A stretch of 32,777 nucleotides of DNA, from assembly GCA_002493395.1 (NCBI GenBank), contig DKYS01000030.1, positions 1-32,777 of the forward strand, in the 5' to 3' direction. Position numbers and translations under genes: made by a program. A model generated the notes under the pieces. It searched no databases, had not been told where the DNA came from, and saw nothing but the letters and a program-made list of their open reading frames with translations. This DNA comes from Turicibacter sp. UBA7094. Its GTDB lineage: Bacteria; Bacillota_I; Bacilli_A; MOL361; Turicibacteraceae. This document shows, piece after piece, positions 8,341-16,176 of this stretch. Position 1 is the stretch's first letter. Each line of letters starts with the position of its first letter.

Positions 8341-8707
8341 AGAGGAGCATTCCGTTCGTGCCGTTTTAAAATCTTTTCGGCCTGCCATTCGTGGTATCTT
8401 GACATCATCTGCAATAGGGCGTAATATAAAGGTTCACTATATAGCAGCGGTTGCTGCTATTATTGGTGGCCTTTATTTTGATATTACTAAGATGGAATTT
8501 TTAATCCTCTTAGTCGTCATCATGCAGGTCATTTGTCTTGAAATGGTCAATACAGCGATTGAAAAGACGGTGGACTTAGTGACGGATGATTATCATATTT
8601 ATGCTAAAATTGCGAAGGATGTGGCTGCAGGAGCAGTGTTGATGGCAGCCATTTTTTCGGTAATTATCGGAGGAATTATTTTTTTCCCGTATCTATTAAA
8701 ATTGTAG
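8318..8707 (+). CDS. dgkA: Diacylglycerol/undecaprenol kinase family protein (DgkA)
   Basis: A 129-residue membrane protein of the prokaryotic DgkA family. In Gram-positives these enzymes phosphorylate undecaprenol for cell-wall lipid-carrier supply. Three hydrophobic segments (about 40-55, 60-80 and 105-127) and the signature LEMVNTAIEKTVDL (about 74-87) with both glutamates are present, followed by AKIAKDVAAGAVL. An oddity is that the glutamate normally found two residues before the N in the E-x-N-x-R/K-x-H motif (E28 in the E. coli enzyme, a metal ligand) is glycine 34 here, in AIGRNIKVH. Activity may therefore differ from the family norm. The start overlaps ybeY by 23 bases and is set by AGGAGG at 8303-8308. 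Confidence 0.9.
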   Translation: MRSEFNAKEEHSVRAVLKSFRPAIRGILTSSAIGRNIKVHYIAAVAAIIGGLYFDITKMEFLILLVVIMQVICLEMVNTAIEKTVDLVTDDYHIYAKIAKDVAAGAVLMAAIFSVIIGGIIFFPYLLKL

Positions 8708-8718
8708 GTGAATGTATT

Positions 8719-9123
8719 ATGACAGAAATGTACGCAGATTTAATCAAAGCAGCAAAAGAGGCTCATCAAAATGCATATGCCCCTTACTCAAAATTTCCTG
8801 TAGGGGCCGCTTTAAAACTAAGGGATGGAAATATTATTAATGGGGCGAATGTGGAGAATGCTTCGTTTGGTCTAACGAACTGTGCGGAACGTTCGGCATT
8901 ATTCGCTGCTTTTACTAAGGGGTATCGCCGTGAGGATATTGAGGCTATTGCCGTTGTCGCTAATACGGATCGTCCGATTTCACCTTGTGGAGCTTGCCGT
9001 CAAGTCATTAGTGAATTGATGCCAGCAGATGCACCTGTTATTTTATTAAGTAATAAAGATGAAATAAAAGTTTATCGAGTTTTTGAATTACTACCTTATT
9101 CATTTAAAGCGGAGGACCTATAA
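8719..9123 (+). CDS. cdd: Cytidine deaminase
   Basis: Cdd hydrolyses cytidine and deoxycytidine to uridine and deoxyuridine in pyrimidine salvage. The zinc site is complete: NCAERSALF provides C55 and catalytic E57, and PCGACRQVI provides C90 and C93. The substrate-binding NGANVENASFG (41-51) is also conserved. At 134 residues it is the homotetrameric short form. It sits between dgkA and era as in Bacillus subtilis. The stop TAA shares one base with the era ATG, so translation is probably coupled. Confidence 0.97.
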   Translation: MTEMYADLIKAAKEAHQNAYAPYSKFPVGAALKLRDGNIINGANVENASFGLTNCAERSALFAAFTKGYRREDIEAIAVVANTDRPISPCGACRQVISELMPADAPVILLSNKDEIKVYRVFELLPYSFKAEDL

Positions 9124-10031
9124 TGACGAATGAAGTATTTAAATCCGGATTTGTATCGATTATTGGACGCCCAAATGTCGGAAAATCAACATTTTTGAAT
9201 CAAGTTTTAGGGAAAAAAATTGCGATTATGAGCGATAAACCCCAAACCACACGAAATAAAATTCAAGGGGTTATTACGGATAAGGATTCTCAAACTATCT
9301 TTATCGATACGCCGGGGATTCACAAACCTAAACATGAACTAGGGAAATTTATGACTGATTTAGCCATTGGAACATTAAATGAAGTAGATGCTGTCATGTT
9401 TATGGTGAATGCGACAGAAAAGTTAGGTCGAGGTGACCAGTTCATTTTAGAACATTTAAAATCAGTCAAACAGCCAGTCTTCTTAGTTATTAATAAGATT
9501 GATTTGATTACGAAAGAAGAATTATTAAACGTCATTGCAACATTCCGTGACCAACACGAATTTGCTGGAATTATTCCTATCTCAGCGATGACAGGAGAGA
9601 ATATTGATACATTACTGTCTGTTATTAAAGAGGAGTTACCTGAAGGACCGCAATTCTATCCTTCTGATTACATTACAGATCATCCTGAACGTTTCATTAT
9701 TTCTGAGTTGATTCGTGAGAAAGTCCTTCATTTAACCCACGAGGAAGTGCCACATTCTGTTGCTGTTGTAATCGATAAGATTGAAAAGGTAGAGGGTAAA
9801 AACGTGATTGATGTGATGGCAACGATCGTGGTGGAACGTCCGTCTCAAAAAGGAATTTTAATTGGTAAAGGCGGAAAGATGTTGAAGGATATTGGAACAC
9901 TTGCTCGAAAAGATATCGTTAAACTTTTAGGAACAAAAATTTATCTTGAATTATGGGTGAAGGTTCAAAAGGATTGGCGCAATAAAAAACTATACTTAAA
10001 TGACTTTGGTTATAGCGAAAAAGAATATTAA
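9123..10031 (+). CDS. era: GTPase Era
   Basis: Era is an essential GTPase that binds the 3' end of 16S rRNA during 30S assembly. The G motifs are visible: GRPNVGKST (15-23), the QTTR switch (41-44), DTPG (62-65), NKID (124-127) and SAM (154-156). A C-terminal KH RNA-binding domain carries the GKGGKMLK loop (248-255). The 302-residue length is typical. The gene begins within the cdd stop codon. No strong terminator follows; the downstream yqzL-recO pair may be reached by read-through or by its own promoter. Confidence 0.98.
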   Translation: MTNEVFKSGFVSIIGRPNVGKSTFLNQVLGKKIAIMSDKPQTTRNKIQGVITDKDSQTIFIDTPGIHKPKHELGKFMTDLAIGTLNEVDAVMFMVNATEKLGRGDQFILEHLKSVKQPVFLVINKIDLITKEELLNVIATFRDQHEFAGIIPISAMTGENIDTLLSVIKEELPEGPQFYPSDYITDHPERFIISELIREKVLHLTHEEVPHSVAVVIDKIEKVEGKNVIDVMATIVVERPSQKGILIGKGGKMLKDIGTLARKDIVKLLGTKIYLELWVKVQKDWRNKKLYLNDFGYSEKEY

Positions 10032-10065
10032 TTCGACTGATTAAGACAAAAAAAGGGATTAATTT

Positions 10066-10094
10066 TTCATAAATTTTAGATGATGGGATATACT
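10066..10094 (+). promoter_or_regulatory. Candidate promoter for yqzL-recO
   Basis: TTCATA (10066-10071), a 17-base spacer and TATACT (10089-10094) make a moderate sigma-A promoter in the 112-base gap after era. The string TATACTA also resembles a sigma-G -10, so the sigma factor is not certain. Confidence 0.4.
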
Positions 10095-10143
10095 AAGACT
10101 AGGGGCTAAAAATAATAGCGTAGCTAGTAAGAAGGGATTATAC

Positions 10144-10302
10144 ATGAATAGTCTAGAATGGGAAGTCTTTAAACGTACAGGAAAAATTGATCACTATTTG
10201 TTAATGAAAGAATCAGAAGAATTAGCAATAGGAGACTTAACGACTGAGTTCTCAGAAGAGATTGCTGATGTGAAACCTGCTAAAGTTACAGAGGAGGAGT
10301 AA
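10144..10302 (+). CDS. yqzL: YqzL-family small protein
   Basis: A 52-residue protein beginning MNSLEWEVFKRTGKIDHYLL. It matches the pattern of YqzL-like proteins (W-x-x-F-x-x-T-G-x-I-D-x-Y-L-L near the start and an acidic tail), which occur as about 47-residue proteins between era and recO in Bacillus. Function is unknown. AGAAGGGA precedes the ATG. The acidic C-terminus ends EEE, and the GAGGAGGAG that encodes it also serves as the ribosome binding site for recO, whose GTG lies one base after this stop. That shared use argues that the frame is really translated. Confidence 0.8.
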   Translation: MNSLEWEVFKRTGKIDHYLLMKESEELAIGDLTTEFSEEIADVKPAKVTEEE

Positions 10303-10303
10303 C

Positions 10304-11044
10304 GTGGCACTTGATGTAGAAGGGATTATATTAAAAAGTTTTAACTACGGTGAACATCATAAGATTGTAAAGGTTTTAACTGAGCAAAAAGGGGTTATTG
10401 GCGTTTTTGTTCAAAACGCCAATAAAGTGAATACAAAGAAAAGTGCACTCGTTCAACCATTAACGTGTGCACGTTTTAATTTGAACCCTTCTCATAATGC
10501 TAACAGTGACCTTTACTATGCTTATAGTGGAGAGGTCGTAGAGTATTATTTGAATTTAAAACTGGATTATGAAAATGTCGCCTATTTTTATTGCATGATA
10601 GAGTTGGTGTTAAAAGGAATGGAGGATGAGCAATTTAGCGCTTATGTCTATCGGATGCTTAAAAATTTTTTAGATGCCGCTGAAAATGGATATTGTTCTT
10701 ATTTATTGAGTCTTATTTTTCAATTGAAAATGCTAGCGGTTATCGGGATTGCTCCTGTAATAGACCATTGTGCTGTTTGTAAAGGAACAGAAAACATTTT
10801 AACACTCAGTGTCCGACAAGGTGGACTTGTCTGCGCAAATTGTTATCAGCAGGTCGAGCCTATTTTAATAGACGCTCCGTTAATCCCTATTGTTCGGGCG
10901 CTTTATAAAATAGACGTGGAAGATTTACCTGAAATAGAATTAGAAGAAGAGCTCTTAAAACCCATCGAGCAGTTTTTAGATGCGTATTACGATGCTTATG
11001 CCGGGTTTAAGTTGCAGACAAAAAAATTTATAAATAATCTTTAA
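10304..11044 (+). CDS. recO: DNA repair protein RecO
   Basis: RecO helps load RecA onto SSB-coated DNA in the RecFOR pathway of recombinational repair. The 246-residue protein shows the N-terminal OB-fold (ALDVEGIILKSFNYGEHHKIVKVLT, in part) and a C-terminal four-cysteine zinc element, CAVC (156-159) and CANC (177-180). The start codon is GTG, supported by the very strong GAGGAGGAG ribosome binding site at the end of yqzL; the adjoining TAA-C-GTG spacing suggests coupling. It is followed by a terminator that separates it from the glyS T-box unit. Confidence 0.93.
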   Translation: MALDVEGIILKSFNYGEHHKIVKVLTEQKGVIGVFVQNANKVNTKKSALVQPLTCARFNLNPSHNANSDLYYAYSGEVVEYYLNLKLDYENVAYFYCMIELVLKGMEDEQFSAYVYRMLKNFLDAAENGYCSYLLSLIFQLKMLAVIGIAPVIDHCAVCKGTENILTLSVRQGGLVCANCYQQVEPILIDAPLIPIVRALYKIDVEDLPEIELEEELLKPIEQFLDAYYDAYAGFKLQTKKFINNL

Positions 11045-11068
11045 AGAGGGGCGAAATACCCTTTTTTA
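11044..11068 (+). terminator. Terminator after recO
   Basis: AAAGAGGG and CCCTTTTTT flank an eight-base loop (GCGAAATA) immediately after the recO stop, giving an eight-pair stem with one G-T pair and a T-tract. Confidence 0.75.
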
Positions 11069-11237
11069 AATTTATAATGAAAGAATGAGGAAGTTGGGTT
11101 TGACTTTCATGATGTCTATGAGATAGGAAGAAAGAGAGGGGCTATTTTATAAAAAAATGCAATAAATTTTTTTGTAAATGTGTAGTCATTCGTTGAAAAT
11201 ATCGTCTTTTTAGTGTCGTTTTTAGTATTTTTCTCTA
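11069..11237. other. Intergenic DNA between recO terminator and glyS promoter
   Basis: AT-rich sequence with no open frame longer than a few codons and no recognised RNA or repeat. Together with the T-box leader it makes up the 498-base gap between recO and glyS. Confidence 0.6.
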
Positions 11238-11266
11238 TTGTCAATCAGGTTTTGATGTAATATAAT
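11238..11266 (+). promoter_or_regulatory. Sigma-A promoter of the glyS T-box operon
   Basis: TTGTCA (11238-11243), a 17-base spacer and a perfect TATAAT (11261-11266). Transcription should start near 11273, at the 5' end of the T-box leader. Confidence 0.85.
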
Positions 11267-11272
11267 AGAAGT

Positions 11273-11491
11273 AGTATAATGCAATATTTGTGTGAAGACG
11301 AAGAATAGTATTTTAGAAATGATTGAATGGTAGCGAGCCTGGGGCGGTGTGAGCCGGGTTTCAATTTCTTTAGGAAGGGCCTTCTGAGCACAGTTAATAA
11401 AGTGGTAAAATCATTGGATTTTGCAAGTAGGGTGGAACCGCGGGAAAAACTCTCGTCCCTATGCTCAGGGCATAGGTATGGGAGTTTTTAT
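11273..11491 (+). ncRNA. Glycine T-box leader (tRNA-sensing riboswitch) of glyS
   Basis: The leader binds uncharged tRNA-Gly and, if uncharged, favours antitermination. The T-box core AGGGTGGAACCGCG is at 11429-11442. Its tRNA-acceptor bulge reads TGGA, the form that pairs with a U discriminator base, as in tRNA-Gly. The specifier is GGC at 11378-11380 within GAA-G-GGC-C-TTC, which parallels GAA-T-TAC-A-TTC in the tyrS leader. The Stem I distal loop GGGGCGGTGTGAG is visible, and the leader is short, as usual for glycine T-boxes. The terminator competes at its 3' end (AAAAACTC near 11445 with GGAGTTTTT near 11481-11489, enclosing CCTATGC/GCATAGG). Confidence 0.95.
11445..11491 (+). terminator. 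Regulated terminator of the glyS T-box
   Basis: The outer arms AAAAACTC and GGAGTTTTT and inner arms CCTATGC and GCATAGG form a long hairpin ending in a T-run. It competes with the T-box antiterminator just upstream. Confidence 0.85.
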
Positions 11492-11542
11492 TTTCTCTAC
11501 GCTTATGGAAACCTGAATTTTTATTAAAAAAGGAGCGATAAA

Positions 11543-12916
11543 ATGAGTCAAGTAACAATGGAAAAAATCGTGAACATGTGTAAGACACAAGGATTTGTTT
11601 ACCAGGGAAGTGAAATCTATGGTGGGTTAGCTAACACGTGGGATTATGGACCGTTAGGCGTTGAACTTAAAAATAACGTAAAAAAAGCTTGGTGGAAAAA
11701 GTTCATTCAGGAATCTCCGTATAATGTAGGGTTAGATAGCGCCATTTTAATGAATCCACAAACATGGGTAGCATCAGGACACGTTGGTGGTTTTAGTGAT
11801 CCGTTAATGGATTGTAAAGCTTGTAAAAGTCGTCACCGTGCAGATAAATTAATCGAAGATCATGGGGATGATATCGTCGCTGATGGATGGTCAGAAGAGC
11901 AGATGATGAATTATATTCGTGAGCATCAAATCGCATGTCCAAATTGTGGGGCTCATGATTTTACTGATATTCGCCAGTTTGAATTAATGTTCAAAACACA
12001 TATGGGAGTAGTTTCAGACGAGAAATCAGCTGTATATTTACGTCCGGAAACAGCACAAGGAATTTTTGTTAACTTTAAGAACGTGCAACGTACCACTCGT
12101 AAAAAAATTCCGTTTGGAATTGGGCAAATAGGAAAATCATTCCGTAATGAAATTACACCAGGAAATTTCACTTTCCGTACGCGTGAGTTTGAACAAATGG
12201 AATTAGAATTTTTCTGTAAACCAGGTGAAGATGGACAATGGTATGAGTTTTGGAAAAAATACTGCTGGAATTGGTTAGTGAATTTAGGGATGAACCCAGA
12301 ACATATTCGTCAACGCGAGCATTCACAAGAGGAGTTAAGTCACTATAGTAATGGAACTTCAGATATCGAATATCGTTTCCCATTTGGTTGGGGTGAGTTA
12401 TGGGGAGTTGCGAACCGTACAGACTTCGATTTAAAAGCACATATGAAAGAGTCAGGGGTTAGCTTTGAATACCAAGATCCAACAACAAATGAAAAATATG
12501 TTCCATATTGTATTGAACCATCAGTTGGAGCTGACCGTGTAACACTTGCTTTCTTAATTGACGCGTATCAAGAAGAAACATTAGAAAATGGAGAAACACG
12601 CGAAGTGTTAAAATTCCACCCTGCATTAGCCCCATATAAGGTAGCTGTTTTACCATTAGTTAAGAAGTTAAATGAGCAAGCCTTAGAGGTGTTCTCAACA
12701 TTAGCTCAACATATGATGGTTGATTACGATGAAGCGGGGACAATTGGTAAACGTTATAGACGTCAAGATGCGATTGGAACGCCATACTGTGTGACATTTG
12801 ATTATGATTCATTAGAAGATAAAAAGGTAACCGTTCGTCATCGTGATACGATGGAACAAGAGCGCGTGGCGATTGATGAATTAGTTGACTATTTAGTAGC
12901 AAAAATTCAATTTTAA
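11543..12916 (+). CDS. glyS: Glycyl-tRNA synthetase, single-chain class IIa type
   Basis: Charges tRNA-Gly with glycine. This is the homodimeric alpha2 enzyme (457 residues) as in staphylococci and mycoplasmas, not the alpha2-beta2 GlyQ/GlyS pair of Bacillus subtilis. Class II motif 2 is visible as RPETAQG (167-173) with FRNEITPG (200-207), and motif 3 as EPSVGADR (325-332). A cysteine pair set, CKAC (91-94) and CPNC (132-135), probably binds zinc. The last 100 residues are the anticodon-binding domain. AAGGAG precedes ATG 11543. It is controlled by the glycine T-box and has no visible terminator, so dnaG and rpoD probably share the transcript. Confidence 0.97.
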   Translation: MSQVTMEKIVNMCKTQGFVYQGSEIYGGLANTWDYGPLGVELKNNVKKAWWKKFIQESPYNVGLDSAILMNPQTWVASGHVGGFSDPLMDCKACKSRHRADKLIEDHGDDIVADGWSEEQMMNYIREHQIACPNCGAHDFTDIRQFELMFKTHMGVVSDEKSAVYLRPETAQGIFVNFKNVQRTTRKKIPFGIGQIGKSFRNEITPGNFTFRTREFEQMELEFFCKPGEDGQWYEFWKKYCWNWLVNLGMNPEHIRQREHSQEELSHYSNGTSDIEYRFPFGWGELWGVANRTDFDLKAHMKESGVSFEYQDPTTNEKYVPYCIEPSVGADRVTLAFLIDAYQEETLENGETREVLKFHPALAPYKVAVLPLVKKLNEQALEVFSTLAQHMMVDYDEAGTIGKRYRRQDAIGTPYCVTFDYDSLEDKKVTVRHRDTMEQERVAIDELVDYLVAKIQF

Positions 12917-12969
12917 TAGCAGCTACTTTTTAGGTAAAGATAAATACGATTAGGAAGAGGGTGAACGTG

Positions 12970-14769
12970 ATGGGAAGGAATAAAATTCCTCAAGCATTAT
13001 TTGATGAAGTGATAGCAAAAAGTGATATTGTAGATGTCATTGGTGATTACGTGCAATTAAGTAAGGCGGGTAAGAACTACAAGGGACTCTGTCCTTTCCA
13101 TGGCGAAAACACCCCTTCCTTTGTTGTATCACCGGATAAAGGAATTTATAAGTGCTTTGGCTGTGGTGAAGGGGGTAATGTTGTTTCCTTTGTTTCTTCA
13201 ATTGAGGCTGTTTCGTACCCTCAGGCCATTTTAACATTGGCTAAACGAGCAGGAATTGAGACAGATATTGTTCTGCCCTCAGATTCAAATGCAAAGGAGA
13301 CTCAGTTTAAAAACGAGTTTGATGTTTTAGAGTTTTCTAAAGGGTTTTATCATTACTATTTAAATCATACAAAAGAAGGAAAAAATGCTTTATCTTATTT
13401 ACAAGAACGAGGGATTGATAGCGAAACGATTGAAACGTTTGGGATTGGACTGGCTCCTTCTTATTCAGATGCGTTAGTGAAAACATTGACTAATAATAAG
13501 TATCCATTAGAAATCGCCATGCAGGTTGGTTTACTGAATGAGCACAATGGTCATTATTATGATCGATTTAAATCGAGAATTATGTTTCCTATTTCGGATA
13601 AAGTCGGGCATATTGTTGGATTTAGTGGACGTGTTTTTCACGATGATGAGACGCATTTAGGGAAATACGTGAATTCACCAGAGTCGCCTATTTTTCAAAA
13701 GGGTAAACTGATCTATCATTTAAACGAGGCTAAACGAGCGATTCGAAGACAGAATCGAGTCTTATTATTTGAAGGATTTTTAGATGTCATTTCTGCGGTT
13801 AGAGCGGGATTCGATGAGTCTGTGGCTACCATGGGAACTGCTTTAACAGAAGATCATGGGCGGGAATTACGTCGACTAACAGACCGAGTAGTGATTTGTT
13901 TTGACGGAGATAAAGCAGGATTAGCAGCGGCGAATAAAGCAATTCCTATTTTGATGGCACAAAACTTTTCGGTAAGTGTCGTTGAGTTTCCTAATAATAT
14001 GGATCCAGATGAATTTATTAAGCATTACGGGAGTGAGGCCTTTTCTAAACTAATCAATCAAGCGATTCCGGCTATTGATTATCAATACTTATTTATTAAA
14101 CGTCAATTTAATTTAGAATTTGTAAGCCATCAGGAACAATTTAAACGCCAAATTTATCATTTTGCTTATACTTTACAAAGTGCCACACTAAAAGAGTTAA
14201 TTTTAAAGAAACTCGCTCATGATATTTCAATTGGTGAACAAAGTATTTTTCAGGAGTTTAATCATAGTAGTAAAAGTCAAGTGTATAAAAATGTCAATAT
14301 TAACAACAATAAAAACGAAAACGTACAAATACTTTCAAAACAAGTACGAGATACTAAATATGAACGGTCTGAAAAAATGTTAATTCACTACATGTTAAAA
14401 GAGCGACGTGTCGCCTTAAAGGTAGAAAAAGAGCTAAATGGATATTTAAACGATTCTACGCGTCGAAATATTGTGTTATATATTCTTGATTATTACACGA
14501 CGCATGAAACGATGAATTTACAATATTTTTTAAATTGGATTGATGAAGATTTAGTCAAGCCGATAACAGATATTATTTTTGAATGTGAATCTTTACCTCC
14601 TCTTGGAGATGATGAAGTGATTAACGACTTAATTTCTGTTATTAAAGAATATGTTTATAGAGTACAGATAGAACAATTAAAAAAACAAATTAGCGAAGCA
14701 ACATTAGATCACCAAAAGTTAGAATTGCTAGGTAAAGTGAATCAACTCAAACAGCAGTTTGAGAAGTAG
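12970..14769 (+). CDS. dnaG: DNA primase DnaG
   Basis: DnaG makes RNA primers for the replicative polymerases. The N-terminal zinc finger has CPFH (41-44) and CFGC (62-65). The TOPRIM catalytic core has LFEGFLDVI (E268) and ICFDGDKAG (D312, D314). The last 140 residues form the helicase-binding domain. In-frame GTG codons at 12961 and 12967 also exist, but AGGAAGAGG at 12952-12960 is best spaced for ATG 12970, giving 599 residues, near the usual 600. It lies between glyS and rpoD in the macromolecular-synthesis operon order, without rpsU. The stop is 13 bases before rpoD. Confidence 0.96.
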   Translation: MGRNKIPQALFDEVIAKSDIVDVIGDYVQLSKAGKNYKGLCPFHGENTPSFVVSPDKGIYKCFGCGEGGNVVSFVSSIEAVSYPQAILTLAKRAGIETDIVLPSDSNAKETQFKNEFDVLEFSKGFYHYYLNHTKEGKNALSYLQERGIDSETIETFGIGLAPSYSDALVKTLTNNKYPLEIAMQVGLLNEHNGHYYDRFKSRIMFPISDKVGHIVGFSGRVFHDDETHLGKYVNSPESPIFQKGKLIYHLNEAKRAIRRQNRVLLFEGFLDVISAVRAGFDESVATMGTALTEDHGRELRRLTDRVVICFDGDKAGLAAANKAIPILMAQNFSVSVVEFPNNMDPDEFIKHYGSEAFSKLINQAIPAIDYQYLFIKRQFNLEFVSHQEQFKRQIYHFAYTLQSATLKELILKKLAHDISIGEQSIFQEFNHSSKSQVYKNVNINNNKNENVQILSKQVRDTKYERSEKMLIHYMLKERRVALKVEKELNGYLNDSTRRNIVLYILDYYTTHETMNLQYFLNWIDEDLVKPITDIIFECESLPPLGDDEVINDLISVIKEYVYRVQIEQLKKQISEATLDHQKLELLGKVNQLKQQFEK

Positions 14770-14782
14770 AAGGAGTGGTTTT

Positions 14783-16165
14783 ATGTCAAATCCGGTACTT
14801 GACGAAAGAAAAATACTAGAAATTAATAATCGGCTGATTAAACTAGGTAAAAAGCGCGGGTATTTAACTTATGATGAAATTAATAACGATTTTGCTCAAG
14901 TTCAATTAGATCCTGAAATGATTAGTTCATTTTTAGATTTATACGACTCTGAGGGAATTGATATTGTTAAATCAGAAAAGGTATCAGAACCGAAAGTTGT
15001 GAAGGTGAAATCTGAAGAGATAGAAGAAACACCATCCTTAATTTTACCAGAATTTAATTCAGAAGAAGATGAGGAAGAAAACATTCCCGCTGATTTTAAT
15101 GCAGAAGAAGAAGTGGACTTAGAAGAAAAGTTTGATGATTTTGAGTTTACCTCTCAATTCAAAATTAATGATCCTGTTCGTATGTATTTAAAAGAAATTG
15201 GTCGTGTGGAATTATTATCGAGCCAAGAGGAAATCGGATTTGCTAAAAAAATTGAGTGTGGAGATATTTCATCAGAAATCTTAGAGATTCGACGTTTAGG
15301 TCAAGACATTCCTTCTGAATTATTAGAGCGTATCGATACGTTAATTAAAAATGCGGGCGAAGCAAATGATGGAAATGAATATTTGATTGGAATTACCGAT
15401 TTAACAGATGAACAAGCGCGCCGTGTCATTCAAGAAGGCGAATATGCTAAAAAACGTCTAGTTGAGGCGAACTTGCGATTAGTTGTTAGTATTGCAAAAC
15501 GACATGTAGGGCGTGGAATGCTATTTTTAGACTTAATCCAAGAAGGAAATATGGGACTTATTAAGGCCGTTGAAAAGTTTGACTATCGAAAAGGATTTAA
15601 GTTCTCAACTTATGCGACATGGTGGATTCGTCAAGCCATTACGCGTGCGATTGCGGATCAGGCGCGTACGATTCGAATTCCTGTTCATATGGTGGAAACA
15701 ATTAATAAACTTGTGCGTATTCAACGTCAACTTGTTCAAGAGTTAGGACGTGAGCCACTCCCTGAAGAGATTTCAGAAAAGATGGGCATTTCCCCGGAAA
15801 AAGTTCGCGAAATTTTAAAAATTTCTCAAGAGCCAGTTTCATTAGAATCGCCAGTGGGTGAAGAAGATGATTCACATTTAGGGGATTTTATCCCGGATGC
15901 AGATGCATTATCACCATCTGAATTTGCCTCTAATGAAATGCTCAAAAAAGAGTTAGACGATGTATTAGAAACGTTAACTGATCGTGAAGAGCGCGTTTTA
16001 CGTCTTCGCTTTGGACTAGAAGATGGGCGTACACGAACACTTGAAGAAGTCGGGAAAGAATTTGGGGTTACACGTGAGCGTATTCGCCAGATTGAGGCAA
16101 AAGCATTACGAAAATTACGCCATCCTTCTCGTAGTCGTCGCCTAAAAGATTTTATGGAAGAATAG
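14783..16165 (+). CDS. rpoD: Primary sigma factor RpoD/SigA
   Basis: The housekeeping sigma factor that directs RNA polymerase to the -10/-35 promoters seen here. An in-frame TTG at 14759 exists, but AAGGAG at 14770-14775 sets ATG 14783, giving 460 residues. Region 1.1 is near 1-60, region 1.2 at about 128-159 (DPVRMYLKEIGRVELLSSQEEI), region 2 at about 222-300 (ATWWIRQAITRAIADQART), region 3 at about 301-390, and region 4.2 at the end (TLEEVGKEFGVTRERIRQIE). The protein is about 90 residues longer than Bacillus SigA: there is an acidic linker (about 64-125) and an insertion of about 58 residues (160-218) between regions 1.2 and 2.1, where E. coli sigma-70 has its non-conserved region. Confidence 0.97.
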   Translation: MSNPVLDERKILEINNRLIKLGKKRGYLTYDEINNDFAQVQLDPEMISSFLDLYDSEGIDIVKSEKVSEPKVVKVKSEEIEETPSLILPEFNSEEDEEENIPADFNAEEEVDLEEKFDDFEFTSQFKINDPVRMYLKEIGRVELLSSQEEIGFAKKIECGDISSEILEIRRLGQDIPSELLERIDTLIKNAGEANDGNEYLIGITDLTDEQARRVIQEGEYAKKRLVEANLRLVVSIAKRHVGRGMLFLDLIQEGNMGLIKAVEKFDYRKGFKFSTYATWWIRQAITRAIADQARTIRIPVHMVETINKLVRIQRQLVQELGREPLPEEISEKMGISPEKVREILKISQEPVSLESPVGEEDDSHLGDFIPDADALSPSEFASNEMLKKELDDVLETLTDREERVLRLRFGLEDGRTRTLEEVGKEFGVTRERIRQIEAKALRKLRHPSRSRRLKDFMEE

Positions 16166-16176
16166 GATTAGAAAAT

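Noticed and set aside
11327..11527. 66-codon open frame over the glyS leader
   Set aside because: It lies entirely in the T-box and its terminator; the structured RNA explains the sequence.
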